A stretch of 64,000 bases of DNA from Haloarcula rubra (GTDB taxonomy: Archaea > Halobacteriota > Halobacteria > Halobacteriales > Haloarculaceae), in the NCBI RefSeq assembly GCF_019599465.1, contig NZ_RKLR01000003.1, positions 124,001-188,000 of the forward strand, read 5' to 3'. The position numbers and the translations under genes are program-made. Numbering within the stretch: the stretch's first letter is position 1; each line of letters begins with the position of its first letter. Below are positions 33,345-42,400 of this stretch, one piece after another. The notes beneath the pieces are model-generated. The model saw only the letters and a list, made by a program, of their open reading frames with translations. It ran no database searches and was not told the DNA's origin.

Positions 33345-33763
33345 TCGTCCAGCACGTACCCCCCGTGCCGACCGCTGTATCGAACCCGGCCCGACGACTG
33401 GAGTTCCTGTAACGTCTCGTCCAGTCGCTGTTCGATGTCGTCGGTGAGCTCCGCGAGCAACTCGTCCCAGTCGTAGTGGTCGCCGTCGGAGAGAACCTCC
33501 TGCACCCGGGTCTTCAGGCCGTCGACCCCAGGGGTTGCGTCCGAGGAAGTGGGTTCCGACTGGCCGCCGCCGTTCGGGGCGTCGCCCGTCGACGTCGGTT
33601 CGGCGGGTTCGAACCCGCTCCGGCCCGCCTGTACCATCGTACGGACGAATTCGCTCTGACTCATGTCGAGTTCCGACGCGTGTTCGCGCCACTGCTCTTT
33701 CTGATAGGCCGGCACGTACGTCCGGACCGACGTCCGTTCGGTCCCATCACTGTCCGCTGTCAT
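33341..33763 (-). CDS. DUF5805 protein with ribbon-helix-helix-like start
   Basis: A 140-residue haloarchaeal DUF5805 protein. RTSVRTYVPAYQKEQWREHA and LDMSQSEFVRTMVQAGRSGF (residues 10-49) resemble a ribbon-helix-helix DNA-binding fold. A Gly/Ser-rich linker leads to a winged-helix-like C-terminus (LLAELTDDIEQRLDETLQELQSSGRV). It probably controls or assists the coupled recombinase. ATG 33775 four codons earlier is also possible; two AT-rich boxes (33788-33799, 33811-33820) leave the choice open. Confidence 0.75.
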   Translation of the reverse strand: MTADSDGTERTSVRTYVPAYQKEQWREHASELDMSQSEFVRTMVQAGRSGFEPAEPTSTGDAPNGGGQSEPTSSDATPGVDGLKTRVQEVLSDGDHYDWDELLAELTDDIEQRLDETLQELQSSGRVRYSGRHGGYVLDE

Positions 33764-35214
33764 ATCTACTGCCACTCACCCCGGCCACTTCAAAGTAGTC
33801 CTACCTTACCGGATAAAGACATTTATCTGTGTGCTTGGCTCCGTAAAAGAGCCGATACTAGTCATAGATATACGCATCTGTTGGATATGCGCCCCGGATT
33901 CGGTAACAGTGGCTGGATAGATTCACGGATAAAAAATATCGCCGCTCCACTCGACTTGGTCTTCCCGACACCATCCCGTTCGGCTATCACGCTCCTTCGT
34001 CCCGAGTCCTTTCCAGATTCACCTGCCGGTACTCGTCGGCGAGAAACCGAGGCTATCGCGTCGAGGAAATTGGGGCCATCCCGGTGGTGCCTCCTTCGCC
34101 GTATCCCGACAGTAGTATGGGTGCCCGTTCATCGACGACCGAAGACGTGGCTGTTCCTCACCGGATGTCTCGGTCCCGACAGGCCGGCAGTGGCTCGAGT
34201 CCTCGACGTTCCAGCCCCAGGAACCGACCAGTCGTCCGAACACGAGCAGCGTTTCGACAGATGGAGACACCTCTGGCCGACCGACTAGTGACGTGCTCGG
34301 TCGGTCACCTGTCCCGAACGCCGGCATTCGACGTACGGAGCACACCGTGTGCTTCGACGACTGCGAGGCGGTGACACTGGTCTCCTGGAGACGCTGTCGA
34401 CCCGCGCACCACCACGGTCGAGTACGGAGCCGTCGCCACCGAGGCTGCCGCAAACGTGCTCAATCCGGTGTCTCGGACCCTTCCTGTCCCGGTCGTCCCA
34501 CTCCGGTTCGCGCGCCTGACGGAGGCCTCTGCGGCGCCGTGTCCGGTGCTGTCTCCTCGACAGGGGGCCGCAGTTCCGTGAAGATGGAAGTCGGCCCCGG
34601 CTGCGCCTCGTGCTTCGCGACAGCGATGGTAGCTCGACTCGGTCCGCCGCGGTCGACTGTCACGTCGTCGCCGTCGTCGACGGTATCCTCACATGTGCGG
34701 GGGTCCTCGTCGTCGGTAGCAGTACCGTCGAGGCCCGATAGGCGTGTGTGCAGGGACACCACCGTAGACGCTCTTCCTGACGGTTTGCACGCTCTGGGCC
34801 CGTTAGATAGCGTCTGCGTCACGGTCACGAGGAATCTCGTCGATCGAATCAGTTGTCATCAGCGCGCTCTACGCCCGACTCGTCGCCATGCCTGCTGGTC
34901 GAAGAAGGTGAATCAGGGCTGCGTCTCTTGGGGTTCCGCTCCGGGCGCGGCATCTATCACGGCTACACTTCCGAGAGTCGATCGCGGATGGTCTCCGTAA
35001 GTCGAAACGATGTCTCGCCTCAAGACCCGATAGAGTCCACTCTCGTGACCAGTGCCCTGTGACGAGAAGTGCCGGTGTACTGCCGGCCAGCGAAGAGACC
35101 GACGCCGGGACGAACACGAAGTCCCAATCCAAAACGGCTTGACGCTGGGTTGGCTTGTGGCGAGTATGAACCGGGCTCCGAAGGACCACCTGCTACACAG
35201 AGGGCGCCCGTAGG
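33764..35214. other. 1.45-kb gap, no recognisable gene
   Basis: The first 200 nt are AT-rich, with promoter-like ATTTATCTG and GGATAAAAAATATCGCC and a small hairpin GGCTC-CGTAAAA-GAGCC (33836-33852). The rest is GC-rich with mixed frames. A minus-strand frame 34460-34828 (122 codons) has fair codon use in its middle but no family motif. No tRNA, transposase or repeat was found. Confidence 0.5.
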
Positions 35215-35337
35215 ATGGCAGACCCCGGTCTCGTCCGCCTGTTCATGGCCCTCATCGTCGTCGCGGTGATGCTCGTGAGTCTCGTCGTCTCGATGTACCT
35301 CGTGAAGTACCTCGTCGAGTACACCTTCGAATCCTGA
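35215..35337 (+). CDS. 40-residue single-helix membrane peptide
   Basis: A short ORF, too short for usual gene calling. It encodes MADPGLVRLFMALIVVAVML followed by VSLVVSMYLVKYLVEYTFES, that is, one transmembrane helix (about residues 9-29) with a charged C-terminus. Codon use is that of a real haloarchaeal gene. The start follows GTAGG. Small membrane proteins of this kind are common in haloarchaea and usually of unknown function. Confidence 0.6.
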   Translation: MADPGLVRLFMALIVVAVMLVSLVVSMYLVKYLVEYTFES

Positions 35338-35538
35338 ATCCGCACCTATCTGCGACGATAGATGTACCCGATACTGTCAAAAATATCATAATTGGGGTTG
35401 CTCGAAATCCCACCCGTAAACCGCATGTCGCTATACACAATTTCCCGCTGTCCGCACTCATCGGCCAACCACCGGGTTCGGGATAGCACCCCTGTGAGAG
35501 ACGCTGTGTGTCGGTTCGGGCGACGTCTCCCCTCCGCT

Positions 35539-35550
35539 CGAAACTTTATA
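35539..35550 (+). promoter_or_regulatory. BRE/TATA promoter of LUD operon
   Basis: CGAAACTTTATA is a near-ideal haloarchaeal BRE (CGAAA) plus TATA (TTTATA), centred about 31 nt before ATG 35579. Confidence 0.65.
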
Positions 35551-35578
35551 CCCGTGTGTTCCGTGTGTCCAGACATCG

Positions 35579-36100
35579 ATGCCCACGGACACGCTGGCTA
35601 CCTTCGAGTCATCGCTCGCCGAGTACGACGTGCCGGTGACACGCACCGACCGAGCGGCAGTCGCGACGACGGTGGCCGAAGTCGCCGACCCACCGGCCGT
35701 CGGCGTCGCACTCGACGAGACGTTCGGTGACGACGCCTTCTCGCTCACCGACACCGACGTTACCGTCGACCCCACGCCTGCGGAACTGCAGGCGGCGCTG
35801 ACGGGCGTGACTGGCGCGCGTCTCGGCGTGGGCGACTACGGGACGGTCGCGCTCGACCAGACCGAGCGCGGGAGCGAACTGGTGAGTCTCTTCGTCGACA
35901 CCCACGTCGTGGTCGTGCGGGAGGCCGACCTCGTCGCTGAGATGGAGACAGCTATCGAGTCGCTGGGGGACGCTGTGGAGGAATCGCGGGGGAGCACGAT
36001 ACTCGCGACCGGCCCGAGCGCGACGGCTGACATGGGTGCGCTCGTCCGCGGGGCCCACGGGCCGAAAGACGTCCACGTCGTCGTCACGGAGGACGGGTGA
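35579..36100 (+). CDS. lutC: LUD-domain protein (LutC type)
   Basis: A 173-residue LutC-like subunit of the L-lactate oxidation complex LutABC. GARLGVGDYGTVALDQTERGSELVSLF near residues 79-105 and GPSATADMGALVRGAHGP near 140-157 match the LUD fold. Its stop TGA overlaps by one base with the following ATG at 36100, so it is translationally coupled to the Fe-S subunit. It is driven by a strong consensus promoter. Lactate use is the family role; D- or L-specificity is not readable. Confidence 0.85.
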   Translation: MPTDTLATFESSLAEYDVPVTRTDRAAVATTVAEVADPPAVGVALDETFGDDAFSLTDTDVTVDPTPAELQAALTGVTGARLGVGDYGTVALDQTERGSELVSLFVDTHVVVVREADLVAEMETAIESLGDAVEESRGSTILATGPSATADMGALVRGAHGPKDVHVVVTEDG

Positions 36101-38313
36101 TGTCGCGGGCCGACGACATCCGCGACCTGATGCGGACGGAGGGGGCCGCCATCGCCGAGAACACGCAGGGGTTCAACGAGGGCCGCTACGCGTCGGTCGC
36201 GGACTTAGCGGACTACGAAGAGCTCAAGAGCGAGGCCAGAGCCATCAAGGAGGACGCTATCGAGCGCTTGCCCGAACTCGTCGACCAGTTGGAGACGGCG
36301 GTCACGGAGAACGGCGGCACGGTGTACCTCGCCGAGGACGCCGCCGACGCCAACGAGTACATCCGGTCGGTCGTAGCCGAACGCGACGCCGACCGCGTCG
36401 TCAAGAGCAAGTCGATGACGACCGAGGAACTGGAAGTCAACGAGGCGCTGGAAGCCGACGGCGTGGACGTGCTGGAGACCGACCTCGGGGAGTGGGTCCT
36501 CCAGTTGGCCGAGGAAGCGCCCTCACACATCGTCGCGCCGGCCATCCACAAGTCCCGCGAGTCCATCGCGGACCTGTTCGAGGAACTGTTCGACCCCGAG
36601 GAACCGCTGGAGACGGCCGAGGAGCTGACACGGTTCGCGCGGGCGGAACTGGGCGAGCGCATCGTCGACAGCGAGGTCGGCATCACGGGGGCGAACTTCC
36701 TCGCCGCCGAGTCGGGGACGATGGCGCTCGTGACGAGCGAGGGCAACGCCCGGAAGACGGTGGCGGCGACGGACACCCACGTCGCCGTGGCCGGCGTCGA
36801 GAAGGTCGTCCCGAGCGTCGCCGACTTCCAGCCGTTCGTCGAACTCATCGGTCGGTCGGGTACCGGTCAGGACATCACCTCGTACGTCTCACTGTTGACG
36901 CCGCCCGTCGAGACGCCCGTGGTCGACTTCGCCGACGACGAGACGCCCCTCTCCGAGTTCGAACACGACCGGGACTTCCACCTGGTGCTGGTCGACAACG
37001 GCCGGATGGCGATGCGGGACGACGACCAGTTGCGCGAGACGCTGTACTGCATCCGCTGCTCGGCGTGTGCGAACTCGTGTGCCAACTTCCAGAGCGTCGG
37101 CGGGCACGCCTTCGGCGGCGAGACGTACTCGGGCGGCATCGCCACGGGGTGGGAAGCCGGCATCGAGGGCCTCGACACCGCCGCCGAGTTCAACGACCTC
37201 TGTACGGGGTGCACCCGGTGTGTCGACGCCTGTCCGGTCGGAATCGACATCCCGTGGATAAACACAGTCGTCCGGGACCGCATCAACCGCGAGGGAGAGC
37301 GACCCGCGGACTGGCTGGTCGACGGCTTGACACCCGACGAGGAAGACGAGGGGGCACCCCTCCAGAAGCGTTTCTTCGGTAACTTTGCCACCGTCGCGAG
37401 ACTCGGCAGTGCGACGGCACCCGTCTCGAACTGGCTGGCCGACACGCAGACCGCGCGGTGGCTACTGGACTGGGTACTGGGTGTTGACCCGCGCCGGGAC
37501 CTCCCGCAGTTCCAGCGCGAGACGTTCGTCGAGTGGTTCGCGGACCGGGAATCGACCGTCGAGAACCCCCGCCGGCGGGCCGTCGTGTATCCGGACCTCT
37601 ACACCGACCACGTGCAGGTCGACCGCGGGCGGGCGACCGTCGAAGTCCTCGAAGCCCTCGGCGTCGACGTCGTGGTCCCGTCCGTTCCCTCCAGCGGTCG
37701 CGCGCCGTTCTCGCAGGGGATGGTCACGACGGCGACGGACCACGCCGAACGCGTCCACGAGACGCTGGAACCCTACATTCGAGACGGGCGAGACGTCGTC
37801 GTCATCGAACCGAGCGACCACGCGATGTTCGTCTCGGAGTACGAGAAACTGGTCGACGAGTCCTCCTTCGAGACGCTCGCGGAGCACAGCTACGAGGTCA
37901 TGGAGTACGTCTACGGACTGCTCGAAGGCGGTGCGGACGAGGGCGCGTTGGCCGGCGTCGACACCGGGGAGATCGCCTACCACGCCCACTGCCAACAGCG
38001 GACGCTCGGTCTCGAAGCCCACACCGTCGCCGTCCTCGAACGACTGGGCTACGACGTGGCCGTCTCCGACGTCGAGTGCTGTGGGATGGCGGGGAGTTTC
38101 GGCTACAAGAGCGACTACTACGAACTCAGCGTGGACGTGGGCGAACGGTTGGCCGACCAGCTAGAGACCGAGGACGTCGCAGAGCGGCCGGTGGTCGCCA
38201 GCGGTACCTCCTGTCTCGAACAGATAGACGCGCTCCTGGAGCGCAAGCCGCGCCATCCCGTCGAACTGCTGGCACCGGATACGGACGGTGAACCCGGCGA
38301 GCGGCCTCAGTAG
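36100..38313 (+). CDS. Fused LutB-LutA iron-sulfur lactate oxidation protein
   Basis: A 737-residue fusion. The N-terminal LUD/LutB part (about 1-300, GITGANFLAAESGTMALVTS near 194) is followed by two 4Fe-4S motifs, C317-x2-C-x2-C-x3-C and C368-x2-C-x2-C-x3-C, and a LutA-like CCG domain in the C-terminus (VECCGMAGSFGYK at 658-670). The first CCG copy appears degenerate, since VYPDLYTD lacks cysteines. It would pass electrons from lactate to the respiratory chain. ATG 36100, not GTG 36097, is the better start. The stop overlaps the converging aldehyde dehydrogenase stop by 7 nt. Confidence 0.85.
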   Translation: MSRADDIRDLMRTEGAAIAENTQGFNEGRYASVADLADYEELKSEARAIKEDAIERLPELVDQLETAVTENGGTVYLAEDAADANEYIRSVVAERDADRVVKSKSMTTEELEVNEALEADGVDVLETDLGEWVLQLAEEAPSHIVAPAIHKSRESIADLFEELFDPEEPLETAEELTRFARAELGERIVDSEVGITGANFLAAESGTMALVTSEGNARKTVAATDTHVAVAGVEKVVPSVADFQPFVELIGRSGTGQDITSYVSLLTPPVETPVVDFADDETPLSEFEHDRDFHLVLVDNGRMAMRDDDQLRETLYCIRCSACANSCANFQSVGGHAFGGETYSGGIATGWEAGIEGLDTAAEFNDLCTGCTRCVDACPVGIDIPWINTVVRDRINREGERPADWLVDGLTPDEEDEGAPLQKRFFGNFATVARLGSATAPVSNWLADTQTARWLLDWVLGVDPRRDLPQFQRETFVEWFADRESTVENPRRRAVVYPDLYTDHVQVDRGRATVEVLEALGVDVVVPSVPSSGRAPFSQGMVTTATDHAERVHETLEPYIRDGRDVVVIEPSDHAMFVSEYEKLVDESSFETLAEHSYEVMEYVYGLLEGGADEGALAGVDTGEIAYHAHCQQRTLGLEAHTVAVLERLGYDVAVSDVECCGMAGSFGYKSDYYELSVDVGERLADQLETEDVAERPVVASGTSCLEQIDALLERKPRHPVELLAPDTDGEPGERPQ

Positions 38314-39749
38314 TTCAGGTACACCGTCTTCGAGAGGGTGTAGAAGTCGAGGCCGGCGTCGCCCTGTTCGCGGTACGTCTCGCTGGAGGAGTCCTTCATG
38401 CCGCCGAAGGGAACGTGGAGTTCGAGTCCGGTCGTCTTCTCGTTGACCTTCACGACGCCGGACTCGGACTCGTCGACGAAGTCGTGGGCCTCCGAGAGGT
38501 CCTGCGTGACGATACTCGCGGAGAGGCCGTAGCGTACGTCGTTGGCCACCTGGAGACCTTCCTCGTAGCTACCGACCGGGATGACTGCGAGGACCGGGCC
38601 GAATATCTCTTCCTGTGCGATACGCATGTCCGGGTCTACGTCGGAGAACACCGCCGGTTCGACGAAGAACCCGTCGCCGGCGTCGACTTCACCGCCGCCG
38701 GTTGCGAGCGTCGCACCCTCGGACTCCCCGATGTCGACGTACTCCAGCGTGCTGTCGAGTTCGCTCTGGTTGACCTGCGGGCCCATGTCCGCACCCGCCA
38801 GACCGGGACCGACCTCGATGGCCTCTGCGGCCGCCACGACGCCCTCGACGAACTCGTCGTAGACGTCCTCGTGGACGATGGCTCGCGAGGTGGCCGTACA
38901 GGCCTGCCCGGTGACGCCGAACGCGCCGCTGGCAGCGATGTCGACGGCCTCGTCGACGTCGGCGCTGTCCATCACGACCACGGGGTTCTTTCCGCCCATC
39001 TCCAACTGGACGCGCTTGCCCGTCTCGTTGGCCTGTTCGCCGACGGTGTTCCCGACGGCCGAACTCCCGGTGAAGGAGACGGCGTCGATGGCCTCGTGCG
39101 TCGAGAACGTCTTGCCGACGGCGCTCCCCGGCCCGGTCACGTAGTTGAGGGCGCCGTCCGGGAGACCCGCCTCGTCGAGACACTCGACGAGTTTCCGGGC
39201 GACGTTCGGCGCGGCGGAGGCGGGCTTGAACGCGACGGTCGTCCCCGTCGCCAGCGCCGGCGCTATCTTCCACGCCGGGATGGCGATGGGGTAGTTCCAC
39301 GGCGTGATGAGGCCGGCGACGCCGACGGGTTCGTTCACCGTGTACAGCGTCGTGTCGCGACTGCTCGAGGACTTGACCGTCCCGCCGATGTCGCTGGCCT
39401 TCGCCCCGTAGTACGAGAAGATGTCGATGGCTCGCTGAACCTCGCCGGCGGCCTCGGGCCGGGCCTTCCCTTCCTCGCGGACGAGCGTCTCTGTCAGTTC
39501 GTCCTTGCGCGCTTCGAGGGCCTGTGACGAAGCCCGCAGAATCGCCCCGCGCTCTGGGCCCGGTGTGTCGGCCCACTCGTCGCTCGCGGCGGCCGCGGCC
39601 TCGACGGCGCGTTCGGCGTCCTCCACGCCGGACTGCTGGAACGCGCCGACGACGTCGCTCCGGTCGGCGGGGTTGCGGTTCTCGAACGTCTCGCCCGTCT
39701 CGGCGGCTACCCACTCGCCGTCGACGTAGTTGTGGTACGTATCGACCAT
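38307..39749 (-). CDS. xacF: Aldehyde dehydrogenase (2-oxoglutarate semialdehyde type)
   Basis: NAD(P)-dependent aldehyde dehydrogenase of 480 residues. LITPWNYPIAIPAWKIAPAL near 140, LEMGGKNPVVV with the catalytic Glu near 250 and GQACTATSRAIV with nucleophilic Cys near 284 are canonical. Divergent pairing with the KdaD/XacE-type gene suggests it oxidises the 2-oxoglutarate semialdehyde produced there to 2-oxoglutarate. ATG 39749 is preferred because an ACTTTATCG TATA box (39776-39785) sits about 32 nt before it; GTG 39764 would be too close. Confidence 0.82.
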   Translation of the reverse strand: MVDTYHNYVDGEWVAAETGETFENRNPADRSDVVGAFQQSGVEDAERAVEAAAAASDEWADTPGPERGAILRASSQALEARKDELTETLVREEGKARPEAAGEVQRAIDIFSYYGAKASDIGGTVKSSSSRDTTLYTVNEPVGVAGLITPWNYPIAIPAWKIAPALATGTTVAFKPASAAPNVARKLVECLDEAGLPDGALNYVTGPGSAVGKTFSTHEAIDAVSFTGSSAVGNTVGEQANETGKRVQLEMGGKNPVVVMDSADVDEAVDIAASGAFGVTGQACTATSRAIVHEDVYDEFVEGVVAAAEAIEVGPGLAGADMGPQVNQSELDSTLEYVDIGESEGATLATGGGEVDAGDGFFVEPAVFSDVDPDMRIAQEEIFGPVLAVIPVGSYEEGLQVANDVRYGLSASIVTQDLSEAHDFVDESESGVVKVNEKTTGLELHVPFGGMKDSSSETYREQGDAGLDFYTLSKTVYLNY

Positions 39750-39775
39750 CGAATCAACCGACACGCCCGGGCTAC

Positions 39776-39785
39776 GATAAAGTTT
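39776..39785 (-). promoter_or_regulatory. TATA box of aldehyde dehydrogenase gene
   Basis: The minus strand reads AACTTTATCG, about 32 nt before ATG 39749. It lies in the divergent gap with the dehydratase gene. Confidence 0.55.
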
Positions 39786-39834
39786 TGGTGGGTCACCGGA
39801 ACCGACAAGAGCCCCCGGCGTGCAGTAGACACGT

Positions 39835-40698
39835 ATGCGCTACTACCGCACAGTCGCGGGCGGAGAGCCACGACTCGTCGCGCGGGACGGCGACGACGCC
39901 TACGACCTCACCGCCGCCCGGTCCAGCGTGACGGCGTTCACCGACCTCGCGCACGTCGCGGACGTCGCCGGCGAATCTCCCGACGCCGTGGCACGTGGGT
40001 TGTTCGAGGACGCCGTCGCAGTCGACCGACCCGACGCCGCCGACTGCGCCGCCCCGCGGGTCGACGAGGTGTGGGCCGCCGGCGTCACCTACGAGATAAG
40101 CGAGCAGGCCCGCGAGGCCGAGAGCGGGATGCCCGAGATGTACCTCGACGTGTACGAGGCCGAGCGGCCGGAGATTTTCTTCAAGGCGACGCCGAGCCGG
40201 ACGGTCGGCCCCGACGAGGCGGTCGGTATCCGCGGCGACTCCGAGTGGGACGTCCCGGAACCGGAACTCGGTATCGTCCTCCACGAGGGCGACATCGTGG
40301 GATACACCGTCGGCAACGACGTGAGCAGTCGCTCTATCGAAGGCGAGAACCCGCTGTATCTCCCGCAGGCGAAGATCTACGACCGCGCCTGCTCGCTCGG
40401 GCCCTGCGTCGCGACGCCGGCGGCCGTCGGCGACCCCCACGACCTGGAGATGACGATGACCGTCGACCGCGACGACGAGCGCGTGTACCAGGGCGTCACG
40501 TCGACGGGAGAGATGGTCCGGACGTGCGAGGAACTCGTCTCGTTTCTCACCCGCCACAACAGGATTCCGGAGACGACGGTGTTGCTGACCGGGACGTCGC
40601 TGGTCCCCGAAGAGGGGTTCACGCTCCAGCAGGGCGACCGCATCGACGTCCACATCGAGAGTATCGGTCGCCTCTCGAACTCGGTGACGGTGGTCTGA
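39835..40698 (+). CDS. xacE: 2-keto-3-deoxy-pentonate dehydratase (KdaD/XacE, FAH fold)
   Basis: A 287-residue fumarylacetoacetase-fold protein. ERPEIFFKATPSRTVGPDE near residue 102, WDVPEPELGIVLHEGDIVGYTVGNDVSSR near 138-166 and ENPLYLPQAKIYDRACSLGP near 171 follow the KdaD pattern of 2-keto-3-deoxy-arabinonate/xylonate dehydratases. The carboxylate metal ligands are the E of EPE and the D of GNDV. The product, 2-oxoglutarate semialdehyde, is the presumed substrate of the divergently encoded dehydrogenase. A diketo-acid hydrolase of the rhamnose pathway has the same fold and is the main alternative. Confidence 0.78.
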   Translation: MRYYRTVAGGEPRLVARDGDDAYDLTAARSSVTAFTDLAHVADVAGESPDAVARGLFEDAVAVDRPDAADCAAPRVDEVWAAGVTYEISEQAREAESGMPEMYLDVYEAERPEIFFKATPSRTVGPDEAVGIRGDSEWDVPEPELGIVLHEGDIVGYTVGNDVSSRSIEGENPLYLPQAKIYDRACSLGPCVATPAAVGDPHDLEMTMTVDRDDERVYQGVTSTGEMVRTCEELVSFLTRHNRIPETTVLLTGTSLVPEEGFTLQQGDRIDVHIESIGRLSNSVTVV

Positions 40699-40941
40699 GT
40701 CGGTGCCGACACGACCGCCAGCGTCCGTCGTCGGTCTCCCAGCAGCCCTCTCACTGTCCGCAGAGCCCGTCCGGACGGGCGAGACAACTGTTCGGTCCTG
40801 CGGAACGCAGTGGCGGGCGTGGAAAACGCTCACGACCACGTATCCTAACGAACGTACGTATGTTACACTCACGAGAATCCGGCGGGAGCGGTGACGCTAC
40901 GTGTCGTTCACTCTAGCTGAACGACTGGACGGGTGGGTCGG

Positions 40942-41208
40942 TCAGGACACCACCGGTGGCGAGAACGAGAACCGGGTCGTCTCGCCGACAGTCTCGCCCC
41001 CGCGCACCGCCGTCACGGTGAGCGTCACGGCCGTCGTCGTCCCGCACCCGTCGTTGACGACTTCGTCCCACTCGTCACCGACGGCAACCGTACCCGACTT
41101 CGACCGCCGGAGGTACTGCTGAAAGGTCTCGTTACGTAGTGACGCCGCGACGCCGGCCGAATCGCTCGCTCTGTACGTCAGCGTGACCACGTCGGCGTCG
41201 TCGTCCAT
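40942..41208 (-). CDS. Small beta-rich protein, unknown
   Basis: An 88-residue acidic protein, probably all beta plus a helix, with no Cys cluster or membrane helix. VVTLTYRASDSAGVAASLRNETFQQYLRRSK at 6-36 is followed by strands VTLTVTAVRGGE and TRFSFSPP. I do not recognise the family. ATG 41208 is used; an in-frame ATG 15 nt upstream is possible. It is convergent with the dehydratase gene, with a 243-nt gap holding no other gene. Confidence 0.55.
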   Translation of the reverse strand: MDDDADVVTLTYRASDSAGVAASLRNETFQQYLRRSKSGTVAVGDEWDEVVNDGCGTTTAVTLTVTAVRGGETVGETTRFSFSPPVVS

Positions 41209-41301
41209 ACCGGCCGTTCGCATTCAGGGCAGAAAAACGACGCGACTGGACAGAGAGAAACGCTGTTCACTTCTGCGGAACAGGTTTTCCCACGGACTCG
41301 G

Positions 41302-42399
41302 TCACCACGACGTGATGGTCACGTCCCTGAGCGGCCGGTCCAGCGGGATAGACACCTGTCCACCGGTGTAGTGCGAGATGTAGAACCCGGCGATTATCTC
41401 CAGCGACCGGGTGGCTTCTTCGCCCGTCGACGGGTTCGAGCGGTCGCCGTCGAGGACGCGGACGACGTCGCCGGCCGCGTTCGCGAACGCGTCCCGGTAG
41501 TCCTCGTCCCACGTCCACGCGCCCTCGATGCCCGGCAGCGACGCCTCGACGTGGTCGCCGTCCTCCAGGCGCCAGTAGCGCCACTCGCCGTCGTCGTTGT
41601 TGAGGTAGAGCTTGCCCTCGCTGCCGACGAACTGGAGCGTCATCGACGACTCCGCCCGGGGGATGGTGCAGTCGATAGTGACGAAGGTGCCGTCGTCCAT
41701 CACGACGAACCCGCCGCCGCCGGCGTCGTCGACCCGTTCGGCCGCTTCCAGCGAGTCGACGGCCTCGTTCTCGCCGGTGATGTACCCGGAGACGGTGTCG
41801 GCCCGGTCGTCCAACAGGTAGACGAGCGTATCCAGCAGGTGTGTGGAGTTGCGGAGCAGTTCCATCCGGAACTGGGTCGCGACCGAGTGCACGTCGCCGA
41901 TGATGTCCTCGTCCTGCACGAGGTCGCGGAGTCGCTGGAGTTTGGTCGTGAAGCGAAAGGAGTGGTTCACGAGCAGTTCGGTGTCCGTCTCCGCACAGAC
42001 GTCGACCATCTCCTCGGCGTCGGTCACCGAGGAGGCGATGGGTTTCTCGCACCAGACGAGCGACGGGTCGGCCGCCGACCGGGCCGCGTCGACGACGTGG
42101 TCGGCGTGGAGATACGACGGCGTGCACACCGAGACGACGTCTAGATCCTCGGCGTCGAGCATCGCCTCGTGGCCGACGTACCGCCGGTCCGCGGGGACGT
42201 CCCAGGCCTCGCCGAACCGGGTCAGTTTCTCCTCGTCGACGTCGGCCACGGCGACGAGTTCGATGCCCTCCGTGGCGTCGTAGCCGCCCGCGTGACTGGC
42301 TCTGACCTTCTTCTGCCCGATGTCTTCCTCGTCGTGCATCCCGAGGATGCCCATCCCTGCGATACCGCCCGTTCCGATGATACCGGCTCTGTACGTCAT
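41302..42399 (-). CDS. Gfo/Idh/MocA oxidoreductase
   Basis: NAD(P)-dependent sugar dehydrogenase of 365 residues. AGIIGTGGIAGMGILGMH opens the Rossmann fold, but a long insert follows (residues 20-45). LVWCEKPIASSV near 113 is the EKP motif and LLVNHSFRFTTKL near 140 a substrate loop. It begins one base after the stop of the enolase-superfamily gene, so the two form one operon and likely act on the same sugar or its acid. Substrate is unknown. Confidence 0.85.
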   Translation of the reverse strand: MTYRAGIIGTGGIAGMGILGMHDEEDIGQKKVRASHAGGYDATEGIELVAVADVDEEKLTRFGEAWDVPADRRYVGHEAMLDAEDLDVVSVCTPSYLHADHVVDAARSAADPSLVWCEKPIASSVTDAEEMVDVCAETDTELLVNHSFRFTTKLQRLRDLVQDEDIIGDVHSVATQFRMELLRNSTHLLDTLVYLLDDRADTVSGYITGENEAVDSLEAAERVDDAGGGGFVVMDDGTFVTIDCTIPRAESSMTLQFVGSEGKLYLNNDDGEWRYWRLEDGDHVEASLPGIEGAWTWDEDYRDAFANAAGDVVRVLDGDRSNPSTGEEATRSLEIIAGFYISHYTGGQVSIPLDRPLRDVTITSW

Positions 42400-42400
42400 C

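Noticed and set aside
32307-33763. Integrated virus or plasmid at the recombinase
   Set aside because: No structural, replication or tRNA/att features flank it; DUF5805-recombinase pairs also occur as chromosomal operons in haloarchaea.
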